64,000 nt of DNA from Hexactinellida sp. DTS-2022 (taxonomy: Eukaryota > Porifera > Hexactinellida). This document shows positions 22,750-34,977 of the stretch, piece by piece (the first letter of the stretch is position 1; every line of letters begins with the position of its first letter). The notes below the pieces were generated by a model, which saw only the letters and a program-made list of their open reading frames with translations, was not told the origin of the DNA and did not search any database. The stretch spans positions 6,265,042 through 6,329,041 of the forward strand of contig JAPNXP010000010.1 of the NCBI GenBank assembly GCA_028753945.1, in the 5' to 3' direction. A program made the translations under genes and the position numbers.

Positions 22750-23378
22750 GATGTTTGTCCGTAATTAATTGAAAAGACCATACTACCTAGAAAGCTGAGA
22801 TTTGGTATATAGGAGTAGTTTGTCATAGCGACATGGGTCTGTTGGTTTTCTAAGCGAAATATTGTGAGCATGACATGACACGGTAACCTTTTCCTTAATA
22901 ACTTTTGCAAATTTGACTCCGTTAGTATAAATTTTATATGAAAATCGACAACACATAGTGGAACACCTTTGTGAAAATTATCAATTTTTACGAACTTACA
23001 TAGCGAAAGTTATTAGTTAAAATGTGTCCTATTATTTTTAACACTATGTGGGTGATCTGATTTGTTTGGTTAACAAGAATGCGCTTAGAGTAGTTAATTT
23101 CTCTAATGCATTGTTTATTTATTACACCTATATTGGCTTCTATAATAAGACTATGAATGGAATTACGTAATTTCTAACCTAGGATTTCTACTAGAAATGA
23201 ATTAAGTTAAGTAATCTAGGTTTTGGTTCTGCCTAACGATGAGATTTATTATGTTAATTATTGCTATCAATTAAATTAAATAATTCACTAACCCAAGCTC
23301 CTGCAAAAAGAATTGTTTATTGAGATGTAGAACTTTATTACTATTTATAAATCAAATATTTTGCAACCCTGCATTTAC

Positions 23379-23459
23379 CTCTCCATAATAATGGTTTAAT
23401 GGTGAGAATAAGACCGCGAAGCGGTCTTATTCTCATCTTTAAACCATTATTATGGAGAG
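23379..23459. repeat. 81-bp foldback hairpin with GCGAAGC tip
   Basis: Outer arms CTCTCCATAATAATGGTTTA / TAAACCATTATTATGGAGAG, inner arms GAGAATAAGACC / GGTCTTATTCTC, loop region GCGAAGC. Arms are perfect except for a short ATGGT/ATCTT mismatch. Confidence 0.9.
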
Positions 23460-23796
23460 ATTACACCCAGAGTTATTAATTACTTTGAATACAATTTACT
23501 GAAATAATTAATTGCGTATAATTTACCAACCACAGGTTTCAATTTATTTGACTAAACAAGCAAACGTTTTAATATAGCTGAACGAGCTACCCTTAAGAAT
23601 TATTGAGCTATAAATTAAATAATAATTAATAACTATTGAGTAATGAGAATAACTTAAATAACATGATTTCCCAAACAAATCACAGTAACTAATCACAACC
23701 CAAAAGGAATTTTAGGCACGGGTTATTAAGTCAAAGTGTGTAATTTACTAGCCACAGGTTAACTCATTATTAATATTATTGCTTTGGGGAGGGAAA

Positions 23797-23913
23797 GGCC
23801 GCGAAGCGGCCGTTAGTTGTATTGCGTAGTGTCTAACACGAACGAACAAAAGTCGCGAAGCGACTTTTGTGAGAGAGTGATCCGTCGCGAAGCGACCGAG
23901 ACCGAAGGGCTCG
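23797..23913. repeat. Cluster of four GAA-loop hairpins
   Basis: GGCCGCGAAGCGGCC at 23797-23811; arms ACAAAAGTCGC/GCGACTTTTGT at 23846-23870; GTCGCGAAGCGAC at 23884-23896; CGAGACCGAAGGGCTCG at 23897-23913 (one mismatch). All four share a GAA loop with the hairpin at 23379. Confidence 0.88.
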
Positions 23914-23921
23914 TAGTGATA

Positions 23922-24079
23922 ATAGTGGATGCCGTTATAAGAACATCGGGAACTGAATATAATGTTCTTATAACCGGTGTAAATTATATATGGTATATGC
24001 CAACCGTATTCCAGTAGTATGTTCTTATAACCGGTATGTTATTTATTATAACCGGTGTTCTTATATCCGGCATCTACTG
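23922..24079. mobile_element. CAGT-type MITE, family D
   Basis: Left arm AGTGGATGCCGTTATAAGAA, right arm TTATATCCGGCATCTACTG. Family D copies (also 29099, 35180, 35307, 37311, 40558, 43484, 47281) share TTCTTATAACCGG and GAACTGNATATAATGTTC. Confidence 0.8.
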
Positions 24080-24552
24080 TACAATAATGGGAGTAATTAT
24101 GCTCTACATATTTTCATACGATTGATATTCAAATCTCAAATAAATATTCACATACTATTGATAGTAGTTATAGATACGTAACTTCAAAATATTTTATAAC
24201 ATAGAATAATGTATTCACTGATTATAACATAACCATAACAATTCTATAGGGTACAACTAGGGGCTCATACGAATGGGTTTATAATTTACATAAATAAGTG
24301 CTTTGAGAATACAGTCGTATTATTATTATTATGCCGTCATTATTCCCAATCCGTGGTCCCTCCCTCGACACTACAGCATTCCATTCTAGCTAATTACACG
24401 CAACCACACTTGCAAGGATTGAATTGAATTCAAGTTGCATTCATGCTTTACAATAGGCCTACCCGCCTGCTCATAAATGCGCTGTTCCCGTTACTTTCCC
24501 ATTCCCCTTTCTTTCCCCGCCTGTTTCCAGCTGTCCCTAGTGCGCCAGTTAG

Positions 24553-24580
24553 TATAAATAGCCTGACCCTCTCTCCCTAG
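24553..24580 (+). promoter_or_regulatory. TATAAATA followed by strong acceptor-like site upstream of Pumilio ATG
   Basis: TATAAATA at 24553-24560 is followed by CTGACCCTCTCTCCCTAG (branch-point-like CTGAC, pyrimidine tract, TAG ending 24580), 11 bases before the ATG. The latter looks like a 3' splice site, for a 5'UTR intron or a spliced leader, more than a transcription start. Confidence 0.45.
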
Positions 24581-24591
24581 CAATTAGCTCT

Positions 24592-27500
24592 ATGAACAGC
24601 ACTCACCACGCACACCTCAGAACCCTCTCCCTGGACTCAAACTGCGCGGACGAGGTTAGTTTTATTCTTATTATTATTTGTTCGTTCTTATACAGACAAG
24701 TTTGTTGTTCGTTATTCTTATACAGACAAAGTATATTGTGTATACAGAGACTAACTTTCTGTTTGTTTACTAATTACTCATATTTCTATTCCTAACCGAC
24801 AGAATATTCACACTTACGTATATCTTGATGTGTAGGCACGTAAATAGGTGTTGTGAGCTTACGAACGTTACGTAACGCTTCCAAGGGCGCTAATTAGCCG
24901 ATGTGTGACAAATCACACTTTGTATTACAAAATAGTAAAAGTGGGGGGTGTATAATTTTCGGGTATTTGTGTTACGTAACGTTCGGTTATAACGTCCCCT
25001 CGGGAAAGGTATAAGTACGTACTAGCGAGTTCACGAAATACATACTGCTTTATAAAGTTTGTTACAAAATACGTACTAACCCAGGCACATTATACCGAGT
25101 TCTACTGTATGTATTCTGTTGTCATAGCTATGTATTCTGTTGTTATGTTGTTACTCTCTTGTTACTAGCTACTACGTGTCTTTAGTCTGATTGTTTACTA
25201 GCTAGCTATGTTATTACTAGATATGTATGGTGTTACTTACTACGTATCTACGTGTGTTTATTTCCCTTACTAATTACTAATATAACCAATGTACAGTAGA
25301 ACCTGTCTATTCCGACACCGTTAGGATAATATTATCGGATTATGCAGGCTCTAATGCATAGTCCGACGCTCATTGGTATAAGGTGTTGGTTCTGCTGAAT
25401 TCCGGTTATAGAGGGTCGGATAGGCAGGGTCTACTGTAGCTAGTTACTGTCCTGTCACTAGCTATAATACTATAATGCTATCTCTGTTTAGTCTCCCGTG
25501 AAGTACGAGACGATAGCCGAGTCTGTGTTGGACACCTCTCCTCTCTCCGCAGACCTCCTCAGACACTCCGCGGAGTTCCTGGTAACCAGTCTTAGTTCCT
25601 CTTTATAACACCCTATAGTTCCTCTTATAACACCTATAGTTCCTGTTTGTAACACCCTATATTACCTGTTTATAACACCCTATAGTTCCTCTTATAACAC
25701 CTAATAGTACCTGTTTATAACACCTTATAAGTTGTTTGTAACACTTATCTCTGTTTGGTATTACTGTGTGCTGAAATGGTTGTTCGTCTATACAAAATGT
25801 CCTGATTGTTTCCGAACACTATTATACCACTACAGCACCTATTATAACATATACCCTCTATCCCCTATTATACCACTACCCCCCCCCCCCCCCCCTAGTC
25901 TATGCCGCTGCAGCACTCCAAGTCTGACCCGTCCCTCTCCATCCTGTCGGACCGGGAGCTGATACACCACAACAGGAGCAGCTCCGCCCTCACGGACGAG
26001 TACCGTCTGGAGAGGTCCCCCTCCCGGCCCATCTCTCCGGCCTCGGACCGCTTCAACTCCCTCAACAGCTCGCTGGGGGCCCTCTCCTCCAACGGATCCT
26101 TCTCCCACCCACACTCCCCCTACTTCTCCCAGCAGTCCTCCTCCTCATACTTCGAAGGGTATGCTGTCTGTTGTTGTGTTGTTGTTGTGCCTGGATGATA
26201 GTTAGGTGTTGTTTCAAGGAATTATCCAGGAGCGCGAGATTCTCCTTTTGGAGTATGATTTTAGGAAATTTGAATTTAGGAGCTCGAAAATTTGGAATCC
26301 TCTCCTATACCGTAAAATTTGTGATTAGACGCATGGAAATTGGATCAGGATTAGGAGCGTATTTACAAATGGCTGTATGGTACACTGTGTTGTTTATTTA
26401 CTTTTTTACGGACTGTAGAACCTCGTTAGTAGGAATACCAGGGGACTGTGAAAATGTGTACGCCTTATCCGGAATTCGTATAGCCGGTGTCATTTATATT
26501 GAAAAGGCTTTGAAGGGGACTGAAATAGTGTTCGTACTAACCGTGTTCGTATTACCCGGAATTCGTACTAACGAGGTTCTATAGTATTTACTATTCGATG
26601 ATACACATCTTCAGCTATTCACCAACTATGCTGGGAATTTATTCGCAATTATCCGGTCAATACCGACATCTGTTTATTTATGAGTAAACAGTGAAAGTAT
26701 TTATTATATTGCGACATTTGTTGAATTCTTTCGCAACTCATGCTTAGTTACTGTCTGCTGCAATGGAATGCAGAAAGTAGCGCTCTTTATTTATTGTCAT
26801 CACGCAAACAACAAATTCCTATCAGCACTATCTCGATTCTATAGTTCCGCTTTGATAAATTTAGAATTGAAAAGTCACTCTCCCTTACAATGCATGTCTG
26901 GCCATTGTTATCCAATTACCGCTTACTCCTCTAATTGAATTATTCTACTGTATTACATTCCAATCATGTATTATACACATTTGTAATTTCGTTCCTAATC
27001 CTGGTATGATCCAATTTCAATACGACTAAATCGCGAATTAATGTTACGGGCATAGGAGAGGATTCCAAATTTTAATTTTCGCGCTGCGAATTTTTAAATT
27101 TTCAAAAATATCACTCCAAAATGAGCGTCTCGCGCTTCTAGATAATTCCTCGATTCCAATTCCAAAATTTCCAAATATTGCTGTATTTCTATACATTCCA
27201 ATGTGCCTCTGTAGTTACGAGGACAACCAGAGCATCAACAGCTCTATCATCTACAACTCCGGGGGGAGAGGAACCCCCAACTCTCTGTTCTCAAACGGGA
27301 CCGGCGGAACCAACCAGTTCCCGACCCCGGACCACCTGGCCACCTCCTCTGCCCCCCTGTACCCCTCTGGGGAGGACTACGGACACAAGAGACCCTCAAC
27401 CGGACACACCCCCTCCAGGTCCCCGCTCATGGCCGCACAGGTACAACCTTCTTTCCCGCATAACTGTACAAACCCATAATACAGCGATAACTAACTAACT

Positions 27501-30500
27501 AACTGACTGACTACAGTAACTAACTAACTAACTACTACAGTAGAAACTCGTTAGTACGAACACGGTTAATACGAATTTCCGGATAAGACCAACAAACAGT
27601 TCCCTAAATCAAGCCCCTACAATGGGTATTACTCCGGATAATACGAACAATTTTTTTACCGTCCGTTGGTGTTCGTATTACGAGGTTCTACTGTACATGA
27701 ACTCCCGTTATAACCAAGTCGGATATAACGAAATTGATATTTCCCCCAGAGCACTAAATGCATTAATTAATACCCGCTTATAACGAAGGAATTTACAGGT
27801 CCCAAGCACTTCGTTATAACGAGAGTTCACTGTATCACTACATTTGTGTTATAAGTGTTCTGTAAGATAAGACATTACTAACCACACATAGAACAGCTGA
27901 TCCGTTGCATATTCGTATTAGTTATCACGCTACGCTTGTTGAATTCAAACTATTCTCTTACAATAGATAAGAGCCTCGTGGCTAATATTTCTTTGGTTCC
28001 TATTATCTTTTGGGAGTTCCAATTTAATTGCATTCTTGCTTGCACACTTCACTAGCTCACTCGAGTGATAACTTATTAATTAATAACTTATAGTAGCTGG
28101 ACCATGGAGAGCAATTTGTTGTTGTTTACAGTGGTATTCGCATAATAGCAAGTCGAATTATGCATGAAATTAGCTTGCGCTATTAAAGGAACATAATTAA
28201 CATTAAATGCTCGCTTGGGGACTAGAGCAATTGCTATTAGACAAACACCACTGTACTCTGTTATTCCTTATCACTGTTGTTGTTAACTCTGTTATTGTTG
28301 TTAACTCTGTTATTGTTGTTGTTTAGAACGGGATCGATTGGTCCGAGGGTAACTTCTCCCACCAGCCTGGGTCCCCGACTCTCTCCCAGGCGAGTCTCTC
28401 GTCTCGCGGCTCTTCACACCTGAGAGGGCGCCACTCCGCCCCCCACACCCCCCAGACCTCCGAGAGCGGGCTGCTCTCCTCTCAGAGCGGGGCCGACTCC
28501 GCTGCGCTTCTCCAGCAGCAGCAGATCCTGCAGAACCAGCTGCTCCTGTTGCAGCTCCAGAACCAGAACGTGAGTGCTTACCGTTATGCCGCATTGATAT
28601 GTGGTCTTATATAAGACGCAGTGATATGTGGTGTTATATAAGACACAGTGATATGTGGTGTTATATATTACTAATGCACTGTTCCATGCAAATATGGACC
28701 CTGGATATGTCTCATTGCTATGTGTGTTGTATATAGAGCCCCCTGCTGGCCGCGTACGCACTCCAGCAGCACCAGCTGATGGCCTCTGCCTCGCACCAGC
28801 AGCACTACCCCTCCGGGTCGGGGGGCTACCCCTCCTCCGGGGACCCCTACTCGGCCCTGGCGGCCTCCCTCCCGCTGCTCTCTCAGGGGTACAGTCCGTA
28901 CCAACAGGGGTACAACTGGGTGTCCCCCTCCCCGGCCTATCTGACCCCCCAGCAGCAGATACTCAGGAACAACCTGCTGTTGGGGACCAGTCACTCAGCC
29001 GCACAGACCAAGGAGGCACACACAGGTAAGATAGGTGTCAATAACAACAATAGCTCTCTTGTAAACAACAACAATAGCTCTCTCTCGTAAAGCAAATACA
29101 GTGGATAGCGATTATAAGAACATCGTCGAGAACTGTATAGAATGTTCTTATAACCGTCATAAATAATATAAGGGCATATGCCAACCGTTTTTTCCGTTAG
29201 ATTGTTCTTATATCCGACATGTTCTTATAACCGGCATCCACTGTATGCCTTACGTATAATAAGCACTAACAACAACAACAACACCTGTGTGTAGATAAGA
29301 CTCACTACTCGGTGCCTGCAGACCCGGACCCCGAGCCCCTGGAGGAGTCCCCTCTCCCCTCCTCCTCGGTCCTCTCCTCTCTCTCACACCTCCAGATATC
29401 CTCCCCCCCGCCCCAGCACCCCTCTCTCCAGACCGCAGCCAAGTCCCCCAACCCCAATCCCATACCGACCGCAGGGGGGTCCCCCACCTCGCACCACTCA
29501 GCCAAGTGAGTCCCTACTCCCTACTCACTCAGGGGATAACTTATATAGGGTTTCTGTCGGCACTTATTAGGGAGCTAAAATTTACCAAACCCTAAAGGTA
29601 TTAGCCATAATACATGATCGGTATAATTTAATGATGCGGTATTATTTGAGAGTTAAAATTTGTACGAAACCCAAACAGGGGTTTATCCTGGAATTTATGG
29701 GCCACAAAATCTGGCCAGACACCTTGCACCTAAATGGAATCACATTGTAGCACCTTGGCATCTAGATATTCCCCTGTGCACACCATATAGCATTCCTAAC
29801 GTGTGCATGTGTTGCTAGGAGGAAGGACAGCCTGTGTGGCCGCAGCAAGCTGCTGGAGGACTTCCGGAACAACAGGTGTCCCAACCTGCAGCTGCGGGAC
29901 CTCACCGGACACATCACAGAGTTCTCGAAGGACCAGCACGGATCCAGGTACATAGTCAGCTATATTCCTTCCATATACCCTATGGGAATAGTTTATATAT
30001 GGTAGAACCTCGTTAGTACAACACGGTTAATACGAACACTATTCCAGTCCCCTTGAAGCCTTTTCAATACAAATGATATAGGTTAATACGAATTCCGGAT
30101 AGGGCGAACGCATTTTATGGTCCCCTGGTGTATGTACTAACGAGGTTCTACAGTATTTGGAAAATGCAAGTTCCAAAGTTGTTTACAACTCCATTTTTGT
30201 ATACTTTGACTGAAAATTATTAAATACTTAATTACTAAGTTACGCTATGGACCTCTCTCAATGTGTGTAGGTTCATACAGCAGAAACTAGAGCGCGCCAC
30301 TGTGCAGGAGAAGGAGCTCGTGTTCGGAGAGATTCTCCCGGACGCCTACTCGCTAATGACGGACGTGTTCGGTAACTACGTCATTCAGAAGTTCTTTGAG
30401 TTCGGGACCCCGGACCAGAAGCAGACCCTGGCCACTAACGTGCAGGGACGCGTGCTGCCGCTCTCGCTGCAGATGTACGGATGCAGAGTCATACAGAAGG

Positions 30501-33500
30501 CACTCGAGTGCATTCCGCAGCAGGAACAGGTTGCTAGGCTGTGATATGTATGGTAGACCCTCGCTAATCCGAATAGCACTACATCATATTCTGAGAGTTA
30601 TTTTAACAGCTGTTTTGACACCTTTAGGAAGGGAAGATGTGAATATTTTTCTTAGATATTAGAACTTGTTTCTAGATACATTATTCCCTACCTCCCTACC
30701 AAATTTCAAGTCTGTAGCTCTTACCAGTTCCTCACTCAATTCCGAACAAACAAACAAACAAAACAAATCTTTGTGATTTAATATATAAGATACTCGCATC
30801 GTAACATAGCTATATTTTAGATTTTTCTCACTTTTTTTTGGATCAGCCGTTCGGATTATCGAGGGTCTACTATAGCTCTGTTTATTGTTATTGTTGTTAT
30901 TGTTATTATTATTGTTGTTGTTTAGAGCGGAATAGTGCAGGAGCTGGACGGTCACGTGCTCAAGTGTGTTAAGGACCAGAACGGCAATCACGTGGTTCAG
31001 AAATGCATAGAGTGCGTGGACCCACACCACCTGCAGTTCATAATAGGCGCATTCAGGGGACAGGTGAGATATAATGCAGAGATTCCCACCTCTTTATACC
31101 GGGGACCCCTATTGTATATATTAGACCCCCCCCCCCCCATTAACCTTAGTACATATTGTGGACCCCTGGTTGGTGAATGGCACTAAATTCTTACACAAAT
31201 ATAGGCCCCAATATTTCATGGTGTTTATAACCTGTGAAGTGATATGTATGAGTCTCAGAACTAATATTATAAGGTAATAACCGAAAATTCAAAAAGTCGA
31301 AAAATCTAAAATTAAGGGAGTGCCGAAGCAGTTATAAAGTTGTCACACCATCAAACGACCGGCCTAACTAGTGCGATAAGAGTGTCCAGGCCATGCTCTG
31401 CTGGCATGACCTGAAACCTGTCTAGGCCACAAAATAGAGAAATGACGCATTACAAATTGAATATTTTAGGTGTAGTATAAGCGAGCTCAAACTTAATCTA
31501 GGCCCGCAGAATTTTTTTTCCTGGATGAAAACTTGATTGTGTACATGATATAAAATAATATCCCCCCCCCTCCAATGTATTTGTAAACTAACCTCCTTAC
31601 CAGTAGCGTACCCAAGGGGGCCATGGGGGACATGGTCCCCGAAATTATTTGATTGTGGGTTTGTTAAGACTTATTCAATGACAAATTATCATTATCGTCA
31701 TCACCAAATCACTTATTGCATAATGGTGGCACGCCTTACCCTTGCCCTTACCCTACCCTTACCCTTAATAGGTGTACCAGCTGTCTATAATATAGCAATT
31801 ACTATCTGCAACTAACACCTTACCCTTACCCTTAATAGGTGTACCAGCTGTCTATAATATAGCAATTACTATCTGCAACTAACACCTTACCCTTACCCTT
31901 AATAGGTGTACCAGCTGTCTATAATATAGCAATTACTATCTGCAACTAACACCTTACCCTTACCCTTAATAGGTGTACCAGCTGTCTATAATATAGCAAT
32001 TACTATCTGCAACTAACACCTTACCCTTACCCTTAATAGGTGTACCAGCTGTCTATAATATAGCAATTACTATCTGCAACTAACACCTTACCCTTACCCT
32101 TAATAGGTGTACCAGCTGTCTATAATATAGCAATTACTATCTGCAACTAACACCTTACCCTTACCCTTAATAGGTGTACCAGCTGTCTATAATATAGCAA
32201 TTACTATCTGCAACTAACACCTTACCCTTACCCTTAATAGGTGTACCAGCTGTCTATAATGTAGCAATTACTATCTGCAACTAACACCTTACCCTTACCC
32301 TTAATAGGTGTACCAGCTGTCTATAATATAGCAATTACTATCTGCAACTAACACCTTACCCTTACCCTTAATAGGTGTACCAGCTGTCTATAATATAGCA
32401 ATTACTATCTGCAACTAACACCTTACCCTTACCCTTAATAGGTGTACCAGCTGTCTATAATATAGCAATTACTATCTGCAACTAACACCTTACCCTTACC
32501 CTTAATAGGTGTACCAGCTGTCTATAATATAGCAATTACTATCTGCAACTAACACCTTACCCTTACCCTTAATAGGTGTACCAGCTGTCTATAATATAGC
32601 AATTACTATCTGCAACTAACACCTTACCCCTACCCTTACTAGGTGTACCAGCTGTCTATAATATAGCAATTACTATCTGCAACTAACACCTTACCCTTAC
32701 CCTTACTAGGTGTACCAGCTGTCTATAATATAGCAATTACTATCTGCAACTAACACCTTACCCTTACCCTTACTAGGTGTACCAGCTGTCTATAATATAG
32801 CAATTACTATCTGCAACTAACACCTTACCCTTACTAGGTGTACCAGCTGTCGACTCACCCGTATGGGTGTCGGGTTATACAGCGCATCCTGGAGCACTGC
32901 ACGGCCGAGCAGACGCAGCCCATCCTCAAGGAGCTCCATCACAACACAGATAAGCTGGTGCAGGACCAGTACGGGAACTACGTCATCCAGCACGTCTTGG
33001 AGCACGGGCGTCCCGAGGATAAGTCCAGGATAGTCGCCGAGATGAAGGGGAAGGTGCTCACGCTCTCGCAGCACAAGTTCGCTAGGTGAGCGAATACCTT
33101 CTTATAGGATCCGTATAAGCACTTACAAACTGACATGTACACAGTATAACCCGTTATAACGGGAATACAGAACACAGAAGTCTTAAATCCCAAGTGTGGT
33201 AGTACGGTGAACTCTCGTTATAACAAAGTACTTAGGACCTGTAAATCCCTTCGTTATAAGCAGATAATAATTAATACATTTAGTGCTCTGGGAAAAATCT
33301 CCATTTTGCTATAAGCTGTTATTTCCTTATATCCGACTTGGTTATAACGGGGGATTACTATATCCCAAAATGTTCAAAAAATGACATAGGGAGGAGGTAT
33401 AATACTTATATAACGCATGGATATTCTGTATATAGTAACGTTGTTGAGAAGTGTGTGTCTCACGCTTCGCGCGCTGAGAGAACTTCTCTCATAGACGAGG

Positions 33501-33809
33501 TCTGCTGCTGCCAGGAAGGGTAAGTACATTCCATTTCCCCCCCCCCCCAGGTAACTAGGCTTAACCCTGTCCCATAGAGCTCTGTACACCATGATGAAGG
33601 ACCAGTTCGCCAACTACGTGGTCCAGAAAATGATTGATGTTGCCGAGGCGAACCAGCGGAAGGTTCTTATGTTCAAAATAAAACCGTATATGAGCACCCT
33701 AAGGAAATACACGTACGGGAAGCATATTCTGTCCAAACTTGAAAAGTATTTTATGAAGCCTGAGCCCTCCCTCGCCTGTTTGACTCCTCCTCTTTACGAC
33801 ACATTTTAA
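24592..33809 (+). CDS. PUM: Pumilio RNA-binding translational repressor
   Basis: Thirteen exons: 24592-24654, 25492-25581, 25899-26158, 27215-27440, 28327-28569, 28737-29025, 29295-29505, 29819-29947, 30271-30529, 30926-31063, 32838-33085, 33436-33519, 33578-33809; 823 residues. Residues 1-460 are Ser/Pro/Gln-rich and disordered (human PUM1 is 1186). The PUM-HD (~466-815) opens [11 protein letters not shown] and holds eight repeats whose base-reading triplets are SR..Q, NY..Q, CR..Q, NH..Q, CR..Q, NY..Q, SN..E, NY..Q, the same code as fly and human Pumilio, so the target should be UGUANAUA. Pumilio binds 3'UTRs in the cytoplasm and recruits CCR4-NOT and, in some animals, Nanos and Brat. The intron before exon 11 contains a 67-bp minisatellite made of that exon's own splice acceptor. 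Confidence 0.97.
25294..25436. mobile_element. CAGT-ended MITE, family G
   Basis: Left end CAGTAGAACCTGTCTATTCC, right end GATAGGCAGGGTCTACTG, TA flanks. In Pumilio intron 1. Confidence 0.8.
25583..25745. repeat. Short tandem repeat after Pumilio exon 2 donor
   Basis: About six degenerate ~25-bp units of the type TTATAACACCCTATAGTTCC, starting right after the splice donor of exon 2. Confidence 0.8.
25877..25895. repeat. Poly-C tract forming the polypyrimidine tract of Pumilio exon 3
   Basis: An unbroken run of about 17 C immediately before the TAG acceptor at 25896-25898. Length may be unstable or mis-sequenced. Confidence 0.9.
26412..26582. mobile_element. Decayed family A MITE
   Basis: Left arm GTAGAACCTCGTTAGTAGG, right arm CGTACTAACGAGGTTCTATAG; shares the family A core CTTTGAAGGGGACTGAAATA. 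Confidence 0.75.
27538..27693. mobile_element. CAGT-ended MITE, family A
   Basis: Left end CAGTAGAAACTCGTTAGTAC, right end CGTATTACGAGGTTCTACTG. Directly followed by a family C copy at 27696. Confidence 0.82.
27696..27832. mobile_element. CAGT-type MITE, family C
   Basis: Left arm CATGAACTCCCGTTATAACC, right end CGTTATAACGAGAGTTCACTG then TA. Adjacent to the family A copy on its left. Confidence 0.8.
28129..28253. mobile_element. CAGT-ended MITE, family E
   Basis: Left end CAGTGGTATTCGCATAATAG, right end GCTATTAGACAAACACCACTG then TA. In Pumilio intron 4. Confidence 0.82.
28590..28675. repeat. ~28-bp tandem repeat, three copies
   Basis: Unit TGATATGTGGTGTTATATAA then GACACAG, three copies shortly after the donor of Pumilio exon 5. 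Confidence 0.8.
29099..29243. mobile_element. CAGT-ended MITE, family D
   Basis: Left end CAGTGGATAGCGATTATAAG, right end TTATAACCGGCATCCACTG then TA. In Pumilio intron 6. Confidence 0.82.
30000..30153. mobile_element. Family A MITE with worn ends
   Basis: Left arm GGTAGAACCTCGTTAGTAC, right arm GTACTAACGAGGTTCTACAG; in Pumilio intron 8. Confidence 0.78.
31758..32837 (+). repeat. 67-bp minisatellite built from a 3' splice site
   Basis: Seventeen copies of GGTGTACCAGCTGTC spaced exactly 67 bp (last interval 61), the last being the real start of Pumilio exon 11 at 32838. Each unit carries a branch-point-like CAACTAAC, a pyrimidine-rich ACCTTACCCTTACCCTTA, TAG, and the first 15 exon bases. The 13 upstream copies read AATAG; the four nearest the exon read ACTAG, like the functional site. 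Confidence 0.96.
33206..33360. mobile_element. CAGT-type MITE, family C
   Basis: Left arm GGTGAACTCTCGTTATAAC, right arm GGTTATAACGGGGGATTACTA. In Pumilio intron 11. Confidence 0.72.
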
Positions 33810-34176
33810 TGCCACCTTACTTACCTTCTCTCCAGCGCTTTTAGTGTATTCTCTCTGTGTAGTAGTTATGTACAAATCATTGATTTTTGTATATTTTTAA
33901 CACCTAGCACGTGGTATATTTTGATAACTGTAAATTGTACTTAGTGTCCAACTGGTATATTTCGCTGACCAATCAATGCCCCTCTATCTTCGCATTCAAT
34001 GAATCTTCACTTATTTGTATAACAGTAGATACCATCACTTATTTGTTAGATACATTCAAGACTAATTATCACACCTTTTCTCTTATTCTTATTCTTATTA
34101 ATCGGGATATGCTATGGGGACAAACACCTTATAATTATCATAGACTATAACTTTAGGGGGGGGGGGGAGGTGTATA

Positions 34177-34335
34177 CTGTTAACTCCGCTTAATTGAGAC
34201 ACCGATAGATTTATCCGCTTAAGGGGTAAAATTTGACAGGATTTATAGGACGGAATAACAGTTTGCCTTGATATATTTTCGGTTAATAGATTTCTTCGCT
34301 TAATTGGGTCAAAGTAACCTAAGCGGAATCGACTG
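34177..34335. mobile_element. CAGT-type MITE, family F
   Basis: Left arm CTGTTAACTCCGCTTAATTG, right arm CTAAGCGGAATCGACTG then TA; related to 9618-9801. Confidence 0.72.
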
Positions 34336-34941
34336 TAATTTGTAATGTTTTGTTGTAACAACGCAATTAAAACTACTATTTTGTAATGGCTACTGAAAGG
34401 ATGGTCTGTCACACATTGACTTCATCGGAGCGATGTAATTAAGCTTAAATGACGCTGATAAATAGATTAATTGTGCGATATTATTGCAACCTGTTAGTTA
34501 TTTGCTGATACAACTTTGCAGACATCATCTTACCCTAATATTAATACTATACAGTATTATATCTGTGCCATGATACTGTATGGAATGTGGTATCTGGATT
34601 ATTCCAATCTATACCGTATCGTATGACTCTGGCTGTTTTACCAAAAATAGATTAGGCATGGGAGGAGCCTAGTTGCATTCCTATTGCCTCCCCCGTAACG
34701 AGGTTTCTATCAAAAGTGACACACTATTATTATCCTAGTTACCATGCAAATATTCAGAATATAACCCGAGAGTGTTAATTAGTTTCCCCCAAGTCATTAT
34801 GGGTATAATTCGATTACGCGCTCATTGTAGGAGTATTACCGTCCCTACATATGAACTCTGTACTAATTATAAGCTAATGGTCTGCATTCCATTTGCCACT
34901 GAATATGAGTTCTGTTGCCATGCAATCGTGAGTGCGTGCAG

Positions 34942-34949
34942 TATAAATA
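34942..34949 (+). promoter_or_regulatory. TATA-like box upstream of GCLC
   Basis: TATAAATA 28 bases before the GCLC ATG region (ATG at 34978). If used, the 5'UTR would be only a few bases long; the same word is also common in introns here, so the call is weak. Confidence 0.3.
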
Positions 34950-34977
34950 CAGCGGATGTCTGTTTCGTCTGAAACGA

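Larger units (their letters stand above)
22666..24591. other. Divergent spacer with unclassified repetitive insert
   Basis: 1.9 kb AT-rich region between SFT2D and Pumilio. It holds a TG microsatellite (22704-22747), a foldback hairpin (23379-23459), four further hairpins with a GAA loop (23797-23913) and a family D MITE (23922-24079). No transposase or other coding frame seen. Promoters of both flanking genes must lie here. Confidence 0.65.
33810..34977. other. Spacer between Pumilio and GCLC
   Basis: 1.2 kb, AT-rich. The first several hundred bases are likely the Pumilio 3'UTR. Contains a poly-G run near 34155 and a family F MITE at 34177-34335. No gene seen. Confidence 0.65.

Noticed and set aside
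31758..32837. CCCTTACCCTTA units as interstitial telomeric repeats
   Set aside because: The unit is 67 bp and mostly non-telomeric; the hexamer pair is CCCTTA, not CCCTAA, and works as the pyrimidine tract of a splice site.
32838..33074. Open frames antisense to Pumilio, GLI, CEP164 and other exons
   Set aside because: Low-stop antisense frames are expected opposite GC-rich exons; the sense frames match known domains and splice in phase.
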